Assembly (NCBI RefSeq): GCF_002929535.1
Contig: NZ_PJJO01000052.1
Location: 82,476 to 146,475, forward strand
Source: Cryobacterium sp. Y11
Lineage (GTDB): Bacteria; Actinomycetota; Actinomycetes; Actinomycetales; Microbacteriaceae
Direction of reading: 5' to 3'
Length of the DNA: 64,000 nucleotides
In this document: positions 62,546-64,000 of the stretch, piece by piece
How positions within the stretch are numbered: position 1 is the first letter of the stretch
Layout of the letters: every line of letters starts with the position of its first letter
Program-made: the position numbers and the translations under genes
Notes under the pieces: generated by a model
Seen by the model: only the letters and a program-made list of their open reading frames with translations
Told to the model about the DNA's origin: nothing
Databases searched by the model: none

Positions 62546-63919
62546 TCAGGGCTCGAGCAGCCCACGAATGTCGTCCGCGGTCAGCGCGGTGCTGAACATG
62601 GCGTCGTCGTCGAGCACCGCGGTGAATAACTGGGCCTTCTGCGCTTTGAGGGCCATCACTTTCTCCTCGATGGTGCCGGTGGCGACGAGCCGGTAGACCA
62701 TGACATTGCGGGTCTGGCCGATGCGGTGGGTGCGGTCGATGGCCTGCGCCTCCGTTTGCGGATTCCACCATGGGTCGAGCAGAAAAACGTAGTCGGCTTC
62801 GGTCAAGTTGAGGCCGAATCCGCCGGCCTTGAGACTGATCAAAAACACCGGGGCCACGCCGCTCTTGAACCGGTCGATCACCTCGCTGCGCCGCAGCGTC
62901 GACCCGTCGAGATAGCAATACGGAACACCCAGCGCATCGAGCCGGGCAGCGACGAGCTTCAAAAACGAGGTGAACTGGCTGAAAACCAGGGCCTTGTGCC
63001 CCTCGGAGATGACGTCGTCGAGCCGCTCGAACAGGGCGTCGAGCTTGCTCGAGCGCACGCCGGCATACTTCTTATCGACGAGTGAGGCGTCAAGGCTCAG
63101 CAGCCGCAGCAGGGTGAGCGAGCGAAAAATGATGAACCGGTTCTTGTCGAGCTCCTCGATCAGCCCGTACAGTTTCTGCCGTTCCCGCTGCAGAAAAGTG
63201 TCATAGAGCTTCTGGTGTGCCGGGTTCAGGGCGATCTGTAGCTCCTGCTCCTGCTTGGGCGGCAGATCGCGAGCAACGACGTCCTTGGTGCGGCGCAAAA
63301 TCAGCGGGCGGATGCGTCGGCGCAGCTTCGCGAGTCGCTCCGGGCTCTCGCCCCGGGTCACCGGCCGCACATAGTCCTCGGTGAATTTGCGTGATGATGC
63401 GAACAGGCCGGGCGCCACGATGCTGAACAGCGACCACAGGTCCATCAGGTTGTTCTCGATCGGAGTGCCGGTGATGGCCAGTTTGAAGGGTGTGTTCAGC
63501 TCCTTGGCGCAGGCATAGGCGCGGCTGGTGCGGTTCTTCACAAATTGCGCCTCGTCGAGAATGAGGCCGGCCCAGGTCACCGCCTGGTACGCGTCGAAAT
63601 CGAGACGGAACAGCGCGTAGGAGGTGACGAGCACGTCAACGTCGGTGGCGGCATCCGCTATCAGTCGGCCGCTTTTCGCCTCGGTGGCGGTGAGTGTGCG
63701 CACCCGCAGCCCGGGCGTGAAGTGGGTTGCCTCGTTGAGCCAGTTGGCCACAACGGATGTCGGCGCCACCACCAGAAACGGCGCCGTGGTGTGCGCGTGC
63801 ACCAGCAGCGCGAGGGTTTGCAGGGTCTTGCCCAGCCCCATGTCGTCGGCGAGCACCCCGCCGAGCTGATGCTTCCAGAGGAACGCGAGCCAGGCGAACC
63901 CCTCCTGTTGGTAGGGTGT
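62546..63919 (-). pseudogene. SNF2-family helicase, 5'-truncated
   Basis: The minus-strand frame holds the helicase core of a SNF2-type protein: YQQEGFAWLAFLWKHQLGG, DDMGLGKTLQ, LILDEAQFVKN, ITGTPIENNLMDLWSL, LVFSQFT, GGFGLNLTEADYVFLLDPWW and the QAIDRTHRIGQTR arginine finger motif. Full-length relatives carry about 500-600 further residues (SWIM zinc finger and N-terminal module). Here the frame stops being SNF2-like a few codons upstream of 63916 and reaches a stop at about 63950; 15 bases away is the stop codon of a different gene. Confidence 0.75.
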
Positions 63920-63930
63920 TGTCCGTCGCG

Positions 63931-64000
63931 TTATTTGACGATGGCGGCGTCATCGTCGGTGACGATGCCTGGATCTGAAAAAGCCCCGCCGGCGAATCCG
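63931..64000 (-). CDS. 3' end of an unidentified gene
   Basis: The last 22 codons of a minus-strand gene that continues beyond the right edge; the tail reads GFAGGAFSDPGIVTDDDAAI then VK and TAA (63931-63933). The residues are too few for a family assignment. It abuts the truncated SNF2 gene, marking a deletion or recombination point. Confidence 0.45.
   Translation of the reverse strand, partial: GFAGGAFSDPGIVTDDDAAIVK

Overview
The window is high-GC actinobacterial chromosome. Gene content, the style of the proteins and the frequent CGGATGC/GCATCCG word suggest a Microbacteriaceae member, perhaps Cryobacterium-like (inference). I see no rRNA, tRNA, CRISPR array or intact transposase. Most of the sequence is single-copy metabolic and transport genes, but there is an unusual number of broken genes.

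Layout. 0.3-4 kb: a maltokinase-cap-like protein, NADP-type glutamate dehydrogenase (gdhA), a PIG3-type quinone reductase and an AlkD-like HEAT protein. 4-13 kb: a peptide-type ABC importer (lipoprotein, two permeases, a double ATPase) behind two CMD/AhpD-like proteins, with a large FAD/NAD(P)-binding protein transcribed divergently. 13.5-20 kb: a LacI-controlled sugar ABC locus with a Gfo/Idh/MocA oxidoreductase, lipoprotein, two permeases and an SDR; a clear LacI-type palindrome lies in the divergent promoter. 20-26 kb: an alanine module of cycA, ald, a divergent PucR-type regulator, alr and a LysE/RhtB exporter.

26-36.4 kb is an accessory-looking stretch. It holds an AAA+ ATPase behind an iterated 9-bp repeat, two candidate PD-(D/E)XK proteins, a TY-Chap2-like protein that appears to start at CTG, a stand-alone ppGpp-hydrolase-like HD protein, a membrane-anchored NERD protein, a PLD-helicase-DUF3427 protein and an orphan HelD N-terminal domain ending in an 8-bp tandem repeat. 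Remnants of a RibD/DHFR-like gene and a MazF toxin follow. This is the best candidate region for an undescribed nuclease/helicase (defence-like) assemblage, but nothing in the sequence proves that role.

36.4-47 kb: small membrane proteins, a PadR regulator with four phased ATCG repeats, an ABC1 kinase, a five-gene overlapping operon phnD-phnC-phnE-phosphatase-tetR, a VapC remnant, a DUF7715-like protein, a frameshifted small ORF and a secreted lysozyme-fold protein. 47-52 kb: a 1623-aa NAD-type glutamate dehydrogenase. 52-64 kb: mycoredoxin-like protein, histidine phosphatase, AtoE-like transporter, EEP and HAD hydrolases, a DarT-like ADP-ribosyltransferase with no visible DarG partner, a MOSC pseudogene, Dps, a decayed acyl-CoA-dehydrogenase / PIG-L-methyltransferase / glycosyltransferase module in which only the middle gene is intact, an aldo-keto reductase, an 84-bp MITE-like palindrome, and a SNF2 helicase that has lost its 5' part and abuts the 3' end of another gene.

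Together the intact genes cover glutamate/alanine nitrogen metabolism, sugar, peptide and phosphonate uptake, and envelope and stress functions. The broken genes (MazF, VapC, RibD/DHFR, MOSC, acyl-CoA dehydrogenase, glycosyltransferase, SNF2) show continuing deletion of accessory functions.
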